This document shows positions 50,494 through 62,180 of a stretch of DNA of 64,000 bases, one piece after another; the stretch's first letter is position 1, and every line of letters begins with the position of its first letter. Both the position numbers and the translations under genes were made by a program. The DNA lies in NCBI GenBank assembly GCA_014843695.1, contig CM026398.1:19065543-19129542 (forward strand), given 5' to 3'. The notes below the pieces were generated by a model, which did no database searches, was not told where the DNA came from, and saw only the letters and a list, made by a program, of their open reading frames with translations. The stretch comes from Archivesica marissinica. Lineage: Eukaryota > Mollusca > Bivalvia > Venerida > Vesicomyidae.

Positions 50494-50942
50494 GTAAGCT
50501 ATCGTTTTATGGTATTATACAAACATTTGATTTGGATGTTGTTTCACTATTCATTTTGAAGTGGTTGTTTATCAGCCATGAAGTAAATATAATTTCTAAT
50601 GAAATATATCTGGAGAGAAAGGTTTACTACATTTAACTTGCAGAAAACAGAATAGCTGAGTAATGCAATTTACTTTTCATACTTTTCATACAATATTAAA
50701 GCTATTACAATCTTCTAAGTACACGTATATGATATATATTTATGGGTATGTGAATCATATCTATTAGATCTTCCATTTAGCTTAAAAGGATACAGTAATT
50801 TGATAGAATTATATAAGAACTTGTGAGTGGTGATGAAAATACCCAGCTTAAAAACCGTCTTCTCTTCCAATCTGTATTCGTTGCTTTATGTTATAAGAAG
50901 GCCATACTAATCTATTAGCGTATGTCTACCTAACTGGCTTGC
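50494..50942. other. Intergenic, nothing recognised
   Basis: AT-rich unique sequence with no repeat family or exon recognised. Confidence 0.45.
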
Positions 50943-51184
50943 TGTCCGATTAGCGCAGTGGTTAGCGCGCATGCTTTTCACCAATGCGACCCGTGTTCGA
51001 TCCTCGAACCGGGAAGTATGCGAGATGGTACAGTGGTCGCCAGATCGGACAGGTGGGTTTTTTCCGGGTACTCCGGTTTCCTCCCACATGAATGGCCACA
51101 TTTACGCTGTCATCTGCGCCAACGAGAGTCATTAATATAAGTTGTTAAATCTTGCTTCGCAATCGTTGGATAATAAAAAATAAA
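50943..51184 (+). mobile_element. SINE-C copy, full length
   Basis: Reference copy: head GTCCGATTAGCGCAGTGGTT, B-box TGTTCGATCCTCGAACCGGG, body TCCGGGTACTCCGGTTTCCT, 3' end GAGTCATTAATATAAGTTGT and CTTGCTTCGCAATCGTTGGA. Confidence 0.93.
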
Positions 51185-51227
51185 TGGAGTTTAAAAAAAA
51201 GTTCTGCCAGAGTGCCTGGCTGCATAT

Positions 51228-51609
51228 GTATACTTTGCAAACAATTGCCACAGACATTGGCCATAGCAGGTCACATTTCCATACTAGGACACGGGTTCTG
51301 TCAGCAACAAAAAAAAATCTTCGACGGCAGAGTTTTAACTGTGAATAAATCAATAAAATGTGTGTCCACTAACGTGTAGGTTTATTCGGCAAAAATGTAC
51401 GTCAAAAAGAGATTTCGTAGCATTTTCAATTTGTTTTGAAAATCCGAATAAACCTACACGTTAGTGGACACACATTTTATTGATAATGTTATTCACAGTT
51501 AAAACTCTCCCGTCGAAGATTTATTTTTGTTGCTGACAGAACCTGTGTCCTAGTATGGAAATGTGACCTGCTATGGCCAATGTCTGTGGCAATTGTTTGC
51601 AAAGTATAC
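51228..51609. repeat. Long inverted repeat (about 162-bp arms, 54-bp spacer)
   Basis: The arm 51228-51389 (GTATACTTTGCAAACAATTG ... TAGGTTTATTCGG) is the near-exact inverse of 51444-51609. The right arm runs on into repeat K. A fold-back transposon is the likely explanation. Confidence 0.93.
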
Positions 51610-51808
51610 ATTCACGCAGCTTAAAGTTGTGTTTTATTTGAAGAACAATATAAACACTCGGGATAGGCGTTATATTTGGACAAATGTGTACAAAATTGTT
51701 TCAGATAGGGCCATTTTACTGATCGATGCGAAATCTGACATACCACAGAGTAGAATCCCTGTACTTAAATATATATACTAGTACCCCCAAACGTGCCGAA
51801 TCCCTGTG
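51570..51808. repeat. Dispersed repeat K, second copy
   Basis: TGCTATGGCCAATGTCTGTG to GTGCCGAATCCCTGTGG, over 95% like 18398-18622 by eye. In this copy the upstream neighbour is the inverted repeat; in the other it is a 30-bp array. Confidence 0.88.
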
Positions 51809-51817
51809 GCTCAGACC

Positions 51818-51965
51818 GTGTCTATTTAGAGGCCTGTAGTATTGAAAGGGTTAACCCATTTGATTCTGGATACCGTTCAAACAGTATTTGCAAAGAACAT
51901 AGAGCCAGATCAGCCGCCACGGAAGATGCCGTCTGATCAGTCTCTATGCTGTTTGCTTATATTAT
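51818..51965. mobile_element. Family F end joined to a family H fragment
   Basis: TTAGAGGCCTGTAGTATTGAAAGGGTTAA is a family F right end. It is followed directly by CCCATTTGATTCTGGATACC and CATAGAGCCAGATCAGCCGC of family H, sharing the TTAA. Confidence 0.75.
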
Positions 51966-52010
51966 CAGTATTATGTAATATCTACAAATATTATTCATTC
52001 AAAGCTTGTG

Positions 52011-52276
52011 CGTCCGCCTCCGTGGTCGAGTGGTTAAGGTCGCTGACTTGTATACCACTGTAACCTATCATCACTGATGGTCACGGGTTCGAGCCCCACT
52101 CAGGCCATGTCTCATTTATATGAAACAGTTGGCAGTTTCTTACGGAGGTTGGTGCACCCAAGTACTGGGTAACTGCTGGAGCCTGCCCAGGAAAGGTGTT
52201 GTTAAGTAAACTGCCCGCCGGCGATATAGCCCGAAATGGTGCTGATGCAGGCGTAAAACCCAAAATATAACATAAT
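52011..52276 (+). mobile_element. SINE-A copy, full length
   Basis: CGTCCGCCTCCGTGGTCGAG to AACCCAAAATATAACATAA; no unmistakable target duplication. Confidence 0.92.
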
Positions 52277-52324
52277 AACTTGTAAAGCATTGTCAATGGT
52301 CGCAGTTATTAACTGATTGTGAGT

Positions 52325-52810
52325 TCTGGGTAGACTCATGTTCTAATTCACCTTTAGCACGCTGTAGGCAACTGATTGTGAGTATGTTCTGGGTAGACTT
52401 GTGTTCTAATTCACCCTTACCACGCTGTAGGCAACTGATTGTGAGTATGTTCTGGGTAGACTCGTGTTCTAATTCACCTTTAGCATGCTGTAGGCAACTG
52501 ATTGTGAGTATGTTCTGGGTAGACTCGTGTTCTAATTCACCTTTAGCATGCTGTAGGCAACTGATTGTGAGTATGTTCTGGGTAGACTCGTGTTCTAATT
52601 CACCTTTAGCACGCTGTAGGCAACTGATTGTGAGTATGTTCCGGGTAGACTCATGTTCTAATTCACCTTTAGCACGCTGTAGGCAACTGATTGTGAGTAT
52701 GTTCCGGGTAGACTCGTGTTCTAATTCACCTTTAGCACGCTGTAGGCAACTGATTGTGAGTATGTTCTGGGTAGACTCGTGTTCTAATTCACCTTTAGCA
52801 CGCTGTAGGC
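52325..52810. repeat. 63-bp minisatellite, about 7.7 copies
   Basis: Units with CACGCTGTAGGCAACTGATT, GTGAGTATGTTCTGGGTAGA and GTGTTCTAATTCACCTTTAG. 63 is 21 codons, which opens a 164-codon plus-strand ORF; the encoded 21-residue repeat has no known match. Confidence 0.94.
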
Positions 52811-53045
52811 GAAATGAGCAGATAACAAATGTGTTAATATTAATCTTATTTTTCCTAAAAAATAGGGCTTGACATTTTCATTCAAATCGTCCCACCGGCT
52901 GCTCATTTCGCCTATAGCATGTTAAAGGTTAACACAGGTTCCATTTCACTAAGATAATGCTACCAGTGGTTATGTTATATCAAGAGAAACAATAAACCTT
53001 CTCATGGAGGATGCTTTTAAGCTTATGCCTGCTGAGTAAATAAAA

Positions 53046-53257
53046 TCACATTTGCAAACAGCATAGATCCAGATCAGCCGCGGCGTAATGATCATGATCT
53101 ATGTTGTTTGCTATTCAGCCTAGTGCTTTAGCTCCACTATCCGAATAGCAAACAGCATAGAGCCTGATCAGACAGAACATTTTGCTGTGCCGTCTGATCT
53201 GGCTCTATGCTGTTTGCAAAATTGATTTTTAAATGACGTTTGTGTGCAAAGGGTTAA
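53046..53257. repeat. Family H relative, two hairpins
   Basis: TTTGCAAACAGCATAGATCC / ATGATCTATGTTGTTTGC and AGCAAACAGCATAGAGCCTG / GGCTCTATGCTGTTTGCAAA pair as inverted repeats. It ends GTGCAAAGGGTTAA. Confidence 0.85.
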
Positions 53258-53367
53258 GAGATAATGAATTGGACATCCTGGTACTATTGCTATTGTAATA
53301 TCGTGCTAATTAATCAGACTTTTGTAAAACGCCCCCGAGTACACATTGTATTCTTGAAAGTATCACC

Positions 53368-53662
53368 ATGTGTTTTATGTTTATTTATTGTCGCTACCGG
53401 TTGCCCATAAGAGCGACGCCTCCTGAAGAGATTGGTCCATTTAGATTTTTGGAGGATAGTGCAATGATACAGACAGAGACCCATTCCAGAGTCTCCTCTG
53501 GTTCTTTTACGTGCACGGTGTAAAGCACCGACACGAGACCTTGGTTTAATGTCCCAACTGAAAGACTATTAATTTTATTAGGGTCAGACAGGGGGATCTA
53601 ACCTGTGATCCCTGGATTACCAGTCCAACGTATTAACCACTGGGGACTACAGATCCGTCTGT
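53368..53662 (-). mobile_element. SINE-B copy with 11-bp target duplication
   Basis: Full inverted copy; AAAGTATCACC at 53357-53367 and 53663-53673. Confidence 0.93.
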
Positions 53663-53810
53663 AAAGTATCACCGACTTGGTGGACAAATTATAAAGTCAA
53701 ATTAGAAAACTGTGAGGAAACGAGGAAACATCCGATCTGTAAAGTATCACCGACTTGGTGGACAAATTATAAAGACAAATTAGAAAACTGTGAGGAAACA
53801 TCAGATTTTA
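53653..53810. repeat. About 78-bp duplication starting in the SINE end
   Basis: CGTCTGTAAAGTATCACCGA through AATTAGAAAACTGTGAGGAA is repeated from about 53733 as CGATCTGTAAAGTATCACCG. The duplication includes the SINE terminus and so happened after insertion. Confidence 0.85.
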
Positions 53811-54282
53811 TCATGATTTAGTCACTATTAACTTTGATGTTGAGAGCGATTAATCTTTACAAGTTCATGTCATACTCCAATAAATGGCTTGAATACACCA
53901 CCCTCTTAGTATGGTCTTTCAGGATTTTCCAAAGTGGATACGATATTGTAAACAAACAGTTTTCGTAAATGACAATAGTAAATCATTAAGGTGTACCATA
54001 ATAGTATTTTCAAACTTGTTTGGATTAAATCTGCATAAAGGTATGTCGTCTTGTTGATATTTGTACTTGTTCGTTTATTTCTTTCGTAACATTATATACA
54101 GGTGTTGATAGAATGTATTTAAAAGTGGAAGCTATTTTGTCATGTGTGAAATTGAAAGCAATCGGTTGAACTATGTAACATAGTGTATATATTAAACTAT
54201 CCGAATGATCTGTGCGTAGTTATATACTGATCAACTAGCATATATCTTCTATACACGACCTGCAATTATCGTCTTTTTGGGT
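53811..54282. other. Intergenic, nothing recognised
   Basis: AT-rich unique sequence; no exon or repeat recognised. Confidence 0.45.
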
Positions 54283-54429
54283 GTCCGATTAGCGCAGTGG
54301 TTAGCGCACTCGCTTCTCACCAATGCAACCCGGTTTCGATCCTCGGACAAGGAAGTATGTGAGATTGTAAGGTGGTCGTCAGATTGGATAGGTGTGTTTT
54401 CTCCGGGTACTCCGGATTCCTCCCACACT
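54283..54429 (+). mobile_element. SINE-C, 3' end replaced by the 45-bp array
   Basis: GTCCGATTAGCGCAGTGGTT, TTCGATCCTCGGACAAGG and GGTACTCCGGATTCCTCCCAC; the copy stops at CCCACACTGG, where the array begins. Confidence 0.92.
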
Positions 54430-57120
54430 GGTATGCACTGCCTAGCTACAGCCCTGTTATCACTATAGACAGCTTGTTTGCACCGGCTAGCTACAGCCCT
54501 GTTATCACTATAGACAGCTGGTATGTACCGCCTAGCTACAGCCCTGTTATCACTATATACAGCTGGTATGCACCGGCTAGCTACAGCCCTGTTATCACTA
54601 TAGACAGCTTGTATGCACTGCCTAGCTACAGCCCTGTTATCACTATAGACAGCTTGTATGCACTGCCTAGCTACAGCCCTGTTATCACTATACACAGCTG
54701 GTATGTACCGGCTAGCTACAGCCCTGTTGTCACTACAGACAGCTTGTTTGCACTGGCTAGCTACAGCCCTGTTATCACTATAGACAGCTGGTATGTACCT
54801 GCTAGCTACAGCCCTGTTATCACTATAGACAGCTAGTATGCACTGGCTAGCTACAGCCCTGTTATCACTATAGACAGCTGGTATGTACCGGCTAGCTACA
54901 GCCCTGTTATCACTATTGACAGCTGGTATGCACTGCCTAGCTACAGCCCTGTTATCACTATAGACAGCTGGTATGTACCTGCTAGCTACAGCCCTGTTAT
55001 CACTATAGACAGCTAGTATGCACTGGCTAGCTACAGCCCTGTTATCACTATAGACAGCTGGTATGCACTGCCTAGCTACAGCCCTGTTATCACTATAGAC
55101 AGCTGGTATGCACTGGCTAGCTACAGCCCTGTTATCACTATAGACAGCTAGTATGCACTGGCTAGCTACAGCCCTGTTATCACTATAGACAGCTGGTATG
55201 CACTGCCTAGCTACAGCCCTGTTATCACTATAGACAGCTTGTATGCACTGGCTAGCTACAGCCCTGTTATCACTATAGACAGCTGGTATGCACCGGCTAG
55301 CTACAGCCCTGTTATCACTATAGACAGCTGGTATGCACTGCCTAGCTACAGCCCTGTTATCACTATGGACAGCTGGTATGCACCAGCTAGCTACAGCCCT
55401 GTTATCACTATAGACAGCTGGTATGCACTGGCTAGCTACAGCCCTGTTATCACTATAAACAGCTGGTATGCACTGGCTAGCTACAGCCCTGTTATCACTA
55501 TTGACAGCTAGTATGCACTGGCTAGCTACAGCCCTGTTATCACTATAGACAGCTTGTATGCACTGGCGAGCTACAGTCCTGTTATCACTAGACAACTGGT
55601 ATGCACCAGCTAGCTACAGCCCTGTTATCACTATAGACAGCTGGTATGCACTGTCTAGCTACAGCCCTGGTATCACTATGGACAGCTGGTATGCACCAGC
55701 TAGCTACAGCCCTGTTATCACTATAGACAGCTGGTATGCACTGGCTAGCTACAGCCCTGTTATCACTATAGACAGCTGGTATGCACTGCCTAGCTACAGC
55801 CCTGTTATCACTATAGACAGCTTGTATGCACTGGCTAGCTACAGCCCTGTTATCACTATAGACAGCTGGTATGCACCGGCTAGCTACAGCCCTGTTATCA
55901 CTATAGACAGCTGGTATGCACTGCCTAGCTACAGCCCTGTTATCACTATGGACAGCTGGTATGCACCAGCTAGCTACAGCCCTGTTATCACTATAGACAG
56001 CTGGTATGCACTGGCTAGCTACAGCCCTGTTATCACTATAGACAGCTTGTATGCACTGGCTAGCTACAGCCCTGTTATCACTATAGACAGCTTGTATGCA
56101 CTGGCGAGCTACAGCCCTGTTATCACTAGACAACTGGTATGCACCAGCTAGCTACAGCCCTGTTATCACTATAGACAGCTGGTATGCACTGCCTAGCTAC
56201 AGCCCTGTTATCACTATAGACAGCTGGTATGCACTGCCTAGCTACAGCCCTGTTATCACTATAGACAGCTGGTATGCACTGGCTAGCTACAGCCCTGTTA
56301 TCACTATAGACAGCTGGTATGTACCGGCTAGCTACAGCCCTGTTATCACTATAGACAGCTTGTATGCACTGGCTAGCTACAGCCCTGTTATCACTATAGA
56401 CAGCTGGTATGCACTGGCTAGCTACAGCCCTGTTATCACTATAGACAGCTGGTATGCACTGCCTAGCTACAGCCCTGTTATCACTATAGACAGCTGGTAT
56501 GCACCGGCTAGCTACAGCCCTGTTATCACTATAGACAGCTGGTATGCACCGGCTAGCTACAGCCCTGTTATCACTATAGACAGCTTGTATGCACCGGCTA
56601 GCTACAGCCCTGTTATCACTATGGACAGCTGGTATGCACGGCTAGCTACAGCCCTGTTATCACTATAGACAGCTGGTATGTACCTGCTAGCTACAGCCCT
56701 GTTATCACTATAGACAGCTGGTATGCACCTGCTAGCTACAGCCCTGTTATCACTATAGACAGCTGGTATGCACTGCCTAGCTACAGCCCTGTTATCACTA
56801 TAGACAGCTTGTATGCACTGCTAGCTACAGCCCTGTTATCACTATAGACAGCTGGTATGCACTGGCTAGCTACAGCCCTGTTATCACTATAGACAGCTAG
56901 TATGCACTGCCTAGCTACAGCCCTGTTATCACTATAGACAGCTGGTATGCACTGCCTAGCTACAGCCCTGTTATCACTATAGACAGCTGGTACATAGCCT
57001 TGTTATCACTATAGACAGCTAGTATGCACTGCCTAGCTACAGCCCTGTTGTCACTATAGACAGCTTGTATGCACTGCCTAGCTACAGCCCTGTTATCACT
57101 GGCATACGCCAGCTAGCTAC
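54430..57120. repeat. 45-bp minisatellite, about 60 copies (2.7 kb)
   Basis: Units with TATGCACTGGCTAGCTACAG, CCCTGTTATCACTATAGACA and GCTGG. Variants include GCACTG/GCACCG/GTACCG, CCTAGC/GGCTAGC and AGCTGG/AGCTTG/AGCTAG. Some 45-bp steps recur in larger blocks. Period 45 is 15 codons, so several frames stay open on both strands (up to 448 codons, minus). No sign of a gene. Confidence 0.96.
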
Positions 57121-57649
57121 AGCCCTGTTATATATAGAATAGAATATAGTGAAAGGTGCAATAATGGCTTATGAATACATTTATATTCATGATGATCATA
57201 TCATTATTTTATCTGCCTGCCTATGTCATAAACTCCTTCTAACCATATTTCCATTACATATTCTCTCTCTATGCAACCCCATACAACAAAGCAGACTGTG
57301 AAACGTCTATACAATGAAACACCAAAATCCATTGAAATGACTGCAACTCACCGTCAGTTAATTCAATGAGAGACATTACTGGCTTTTCTATTTCCTCCCT
57401 TGGCAGATAAAGTCTGATTTACCATAGTTGAAACCCTTTGTTTTTACTGTTGTTTCTAAATTAAATGTTGCGGTATGATAATTGTGATTTTATCAAAATC
57501 GTTGTAATTAATTGAGAAGAAATCATCAGAGATAAGTATAGATCTACCGGTATTGGATATACTGTAGGATATCTGTCGAGATATAGTAATTTAATAATTG
57601 TAAGATGAGAAACTGGATGAAAGTTGATACCAGATAAAAACAGAGGAAA
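57121..57649. other. Intergenic, a short dispersed repeat only
   Basis: 57380-57640 shares pieces in inverted order with 49410-49690 (for example GGCAGATAAAGTCTGATTTA), so the two regions hold copies of one unclassified element. No gene. Confidence 0.5.
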
Positions 57650-57860
57650 CAACTTAACCCTTAAACTGCTGAATAAATGTTTACGGAATGTACAAACAAC
57701 ATAGCCACAGTGTTGCGCCACGTCTGATCAGGATCTATGTTTGCTATCCAGCCAAGTGTTTTAGCTTCAGTATTCGAATAGCAAACACCATAGAGCCTGA
57801 GTAGACGCCATATTCTGTGCTGTTTGCAGGCTATGAGGACCTGTATCCTTAAATGGAGTA
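57650..57860. repeat. Family H relative, decayed
   Basis: ACAAACAACATAGCCACAG, CTGATCAGGATCTATGTTTG, AGCAAACACCATAGAGCCTG. The hairpins are still visible but interrupted. Confidence 0.75.
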
Positions 57861-57889
57861 TTCAGGGGCAGTACTTGAACAGACGGATC

Positions 57890-58175
57890 TGTAGTCCAGT
57901 GGTAACACGCTGAACTGGTAATCCAGGGATAGCAGGTTCGCCCCCTTCTGACCCTAATGAAATTAACAGTCTTTCAGTTGGGACTTTAAACCGAGGTCTT
58001 GTGTCGGTGCTGTACACTGTGCACGTAAAAGAACCAGAGGAGACTCTGGAATGGCTCTCTGTCTGTATCATTGCACTATCCTCCAAAAATCTAAAATTAT
58101 TAATCTCTTCAGGAGGCGTCGCTCATATGGACAATATGGACAATCGGTAGCTACGATAAATAAACGTAAAACACA
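57890..58175 (+). mobile_element. SINE-B copy, full length
   Basis: CAGACGGATCTGTAGTCCAG head, mutated B-box (GGTTCGCCCCC), and a tail containing a 9-bp duplication ATATGGACA ATATGGACA before ATCGGTAGC. Confidence 0.92.
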
Positions 58176-58764
58176 CAGTACCAATGTCTCTCATTAATTT
58201 TCATGGTCCATTGTCCAATGTATCTCATTGATTTTCATGTCCCATTGTCCAATGTCTTTCATGTTGCATTGTATGAATACCTCGCAGTATACTGTAGAGA
58301 CAATTTCTGTTTTTTGTGTCGGGGGGGGGGGGGCTACAGGGTGTGTTTCTTAGTAGATAAGTCATACAGAAAAGTAACAAGCTGAAAGACTTTCATTATA
58401 TTATGTAAATATGCTCAACTGAGGTGATAATTGAATAAACATTTCACCGCAAGTATGCTTGGATGACACGAAATTATTTATCAGACAGTTACGGGGTGTG
58501 AGTAAATTTCAATTGCAAATTTATTTGTATCAATGATATCCAACAATTTTATCTCCCTACATATTTCGCGGTAATGATGCATGTACATGTAACTATCTGC
58601 TTAAATTTAGTCCCAACATTTACATATTTGCTTAAAGTTGCTAGGCGATAACCAGTACATGTAAATGAATGGGTTGCCTAGTGTTTGTACATTTATAATG
58701 TGCCTGTGTTAGTTGTACATAGACTTTCACTGCTCATTAAATTGGCACACAAGTACATCGAAAA
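58176..58764. other. Intergenic, minor repeats and a G13 run
   Basis: 58185-58265 has three imperfect TGTCTCTCATTAATTTTCAT-type repeats. 58321-58333 is a run of 13 G. No gene seen. Confidence 0.55.
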
Positions 58765-58830
58765 TACAGTCAAACCTGTGTTAGTTGTCACCTCTATTAA
58801 GCAGCCAACATGTATTAAGCAACCTATGAA
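58765..58830. mobile_element. Family I MITE end
   Basis: TACAGTCAAACCTGTGTTAG then TCACCTCTATTAAGCAGCC; only one terminus is kept. Confidence 0.75.
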
Positions 58831-59069
58831 CACATGGACGGACTGGGAGTGGAACATGTATTTTTCTTTCAAATACTTTGCAGCACTTTCAATTACAATC
58901 GGGAAATATGGACTATATTTTTGTTTAAAACAAACAATTTCATAATACATACAATTTCTTTAATCGGATAATTAGAATTTATGTTTACCGCGGAGATGAA
59001 TTTACATAAGCTTTGTAGTAAGCTTGTTTTCAAATCCTATTTGTCTTACAATCATTTATAATAGTTGTA

Positions 59070-59251
59070 TACAGTCAAACCTGTCTTAAGCAGCCAGCCA
59101 AGGGAATCAGAGAAAGTGGCTGCTTAGCACAGGTGGCTGCTAAATAGAGGTCATATGTATAATAAAACAACATATTGGGAATCAGGAAACTGGCTGCTTA
59201 ATACAGGTTGCCTGCTTAATAGAGGTGACCACTAACACAGGTTTGACTGTA
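59070..59251. mobile_element. Family I MITE, complete
   Basis: TACAGTCAAACCTGTCTTAA to ACACAGGTTTGACTGTA. Closely matches 3233-3414. Confidence 0.9.
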
Positions 59252-59279
59252 TGTATATATATGTAACAGAACAAATAAA

Positions 59280-59428
59280 TAATGTTTAAACTAAGCAGCC
59301 AGTTTTCAGATTCCCAATAATTTACTTTGTTATATATTTGACCTCTATGAAGCAGCCACCTTGCTAAGCAGCCACTTTCTGTTATTCCCTTGGCTGGCTG
59401 CTGCTTAAGACAGGTGTGACTGTAGTCC
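59280..59428. mobile_element. Family I MITE, inverted neighbour, truncated
   Basis: AAGCAGCCAGTTTTCAGATT to CTTAAGACAGGTGTGACTGTA, opposite orientation to 59070-59251, so the pair can form a stem. Confidence 0.85.
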
Positions 59429-59498
59429 CAACACATTCAGTTCCAATACTTCCAGAAGGAACATACAGAGGATATGTGTTTGTTTGTAAGTCTTATTA

Positions 59499-59722
59499 TT
59501 AACCCATTCAAGACCAAGTAACTGACATGGATTGGTCCATGATACTGTTAGACCAATGAATGAATCAAACAATTACATTTGGACCAGTTCATTTATCAAA
59601 ATATGTAATTTTGTCTACAAATAGTAATATTACTGGCAAAAAGTGCAGATCCGGATGAGATGGCTCATCTGGATCTACACTTTTTGTAAGCCTATAGAGG
59701 TCTGTAGCGTTGAAAGGGTTAA
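59499..59722. mobile_element. Family F MITE, complete
   Basis: TTAACCCATTCAAGACCAAG to TAGCGTTGAAAGGGTTAA; the hairpin is shortened (AGATGAGATGGCTCATC type). Confidence 0.9.
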
Positions 59723-59875
59723 GAGTATAGCGATAATAATAGCTTTCTTTGTTCATGAGTGAAATATAATATGATCATTCACTTAACCAAACAAATTTCT
59801 TTTATTTTATTACTGACAGAAACCGATGCGCCAGATGGCACTATAACATTGCATTTAGATGACCATTAACCCTTT

Positions 59876-60432
59876 CCTTCATAGAGATTTAGGTTAATAT
59901 AATATTATATCTCCATACAATTTACAGTTGACTTGTATACCACTGTAACCTATCATCACTGATGGTCACGGGTTCGAGCCCCGCTCAGGCCGTGTCTCAT
60001 TTATATGAAAAAGTTGGCAGTGTCTTACGGAGGTTGGTGCACCCAAGTACTGTTAACTGCTGGAGCCTGCCCAGGAAAGGTGTTAGGTAAACTGCCCGTT
60101 GGCGATATAGCCCAAAATGGTGCTGATGCAGGCGTAAAACCCGAAATATAACATAGCATATGTAGTCGCCATATCTATCCCAACTCCATAGATATTAAAG
60201 GGACTACATAGAGATTTAGGTTAATATACTATTATATCTCCATACAAACGGCAGCCATTTAGATAGCATGCAGTGGATAAGTAGTGGCCATATCTATCCC
60301 ACCTCCATAGATATTACTGGGACTACATGAGATTCTGGCCTTTGTTATCAACATTGGTTTGGCTACTACATTGTCAATGTATGTCATATTGGTAATGGCA
60401 TCAAGAGGTGCTTCTATGAGGGAAAGAGTTAA
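59876..60432. mobile_element. Family G element, split by SINE-A
   Basis: TTAACCCTTTCCTTCATAGA to GCTTCTATGAGGGAAAGAGTTAA, with the repeated block TAGAGATTTAGGTTAATATA. A 5'-truncated SINE-A interrupts the first block. Confidence 0.88.
59928..60155 (+). mobile_element. SINE-A, 5' truncated, inside family G
   Basis: Starts TTGACTTGTATACCACTGTA, lacking the A-box, and ends AACCCGAAATATAACATAG. The B-box and body are intact. Confidence 0.88.
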
Positions 60433-60771
60433 TGATGTCGCCGAGTCAGAAAACGGTCACATTGACAATATTTCAAACTGCAGTGACTGGATACGACAAT
60501 CATAAGTAGTGAGAATTCCACTGATTTTATGCAATGTAATAACATATTTGAATTTACTGATAACATTTCTATATCTTGTTGGCGGCATAAAATAAAATTT
60601 GTTATTAAAATATCCCATAGAAATTATTCACACTGCAAAAATGTAGAAAATGAGATAGACAGCTGCTCGCCTGTTGCTATATATAGCAGTACTATAATGT
60701 TATCCACCAGGATGCAGGCAGAGCACTAATGTAGTTGCTAGGTTACATTAAACTATTCATGATTTATCGTT
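60433..60771. other. Intergenic, nothing recognised
   Basis: AT-rich; a 66-codon ORF at 60529 shows no recognised domain. Confidence 0.45.
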
Positions 60772-62180
60772 GCATAACACATCCAGGTGCAGCGACAACC
60801 GTGCATAACACATCCGTGTACAGCACCAACCATGCATAACACATCCATGTGCAGCACAAACCATGTACAGCACCAACCATGCATACCACATCCATGTACA
60901 GCACCAACCATGCATAACACATCCATGTACAGCACCAACCATGTACAGCACCAACCATGCATAACACATCCAGGTGCAGCACCAACCATGCATAATGCAA
61001 CCATGTACAGCACCAACCATGCATAACACATCCATGTACAGCACCAACCATGTACAGCACCAACCATGTACAGCACCAACCATGCATAACACATCCATGT
61101 ACAGCACCAACCATGTACAGCACCAACCATGCATAACACATCCATGTACAGCACCAACCATGCATACCACATCCATGTGCAGCACCAACCATGCATAACA
61201 CATCCATGTGCAGCACCAACCATGCATAGCACATCCATGTGCAGCACCAACCATGCATAACACATCCATGTGCAGCACCAACCATGCATAGCACATCCAG
61301 GTGCAGCACCAACCATGCATAACACATCCATGTGCAGCACCAACCATGCATACCACATCCATGTGCAGCACCAACCATGCATAACACATCCATGTGCAGC
61401 ACCAACCATGCATAACACATCCATGTACAGCACCAACAATGCATAACACATCCATGTACAGCACCAACCATGCATAACACATCAGGTGCAGCACCAACCA
61501 TGCATAATGCAACCATGTACAGCACCAACCATGCATAACACATCCATGTACAGCACCAACCATGCATAACACATACATGTGCAGCACCAACCATGCATAA
61601 CACCTCCATGTACAGCACCAACCATGCATAACACATCCAGGTGCAGCACCAACCATGCATACCACATCCATGTGCAGCACCAACCATGCATAGCACATCC
61701 ATGTACAGCACCAACCATGCATAACACATCCATGTGCAGCACCAATCATGCATTCCCCATCCATGTGCAGCACCAACCATGCATAACACATCCATGTACA
61801 GCACCAACCATGCATAACACATCCATGTACAGCACCAACCATGCATAACACATCCATGTCCAGCAACAACAATGCATAACACATCCATGTACAGCACCAA
61901 CCATGCATAACACATCCATGTACAGCACCAACCATGCATAACACATCCATGTACAGCAACAACCATGCATACCGAATCCATGTACAGCACCAACCATGCA
62001 TACCCACCCCATCCATGTACAGCACTAACCATGCATTCCCCATCCATGTACAGTACCAACCATGCATAACACATGTACAGTACCAACCATGCATAACACA
62101 TCCATGTACAGCATCAACCATGCATACCCCACTCCATCCATGTACAGCACCAACCATGCATTCCACATCCATGTGCAGCA
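60772..62180. repeat. 31-bp minisatellite, about 45 copies
   Basis: Units with ACCAACCATGCATAACACAT and CCATGTACAGC, plus scattered half-units (ACCAACCATGTACAGC, 16 bp). Variants: GTACAG/GTGCAG, ATAACAC/ATACCAC/ATAGCAC. The minus-strand unit has no stop in any frame, giving three overlapping ORFs (240, 495, 445 codons) of CMVGAVHGC-type repeats. Not evidence of a gene. Confidence 0.96.

Noticed and set aside
50943..51015. A tRNA gene at the SINE-C head
   Set aside because: No matching acceptor stem closes after the B-box, and the sequence continues into the common SINE-C body.
54249..56668. ORFs of up to 448 codons over the 45-bp array
   Set aside because: The period is a multiple of three and several frames on both strands are open at once; no start context, domain or flanking exon supports coding.
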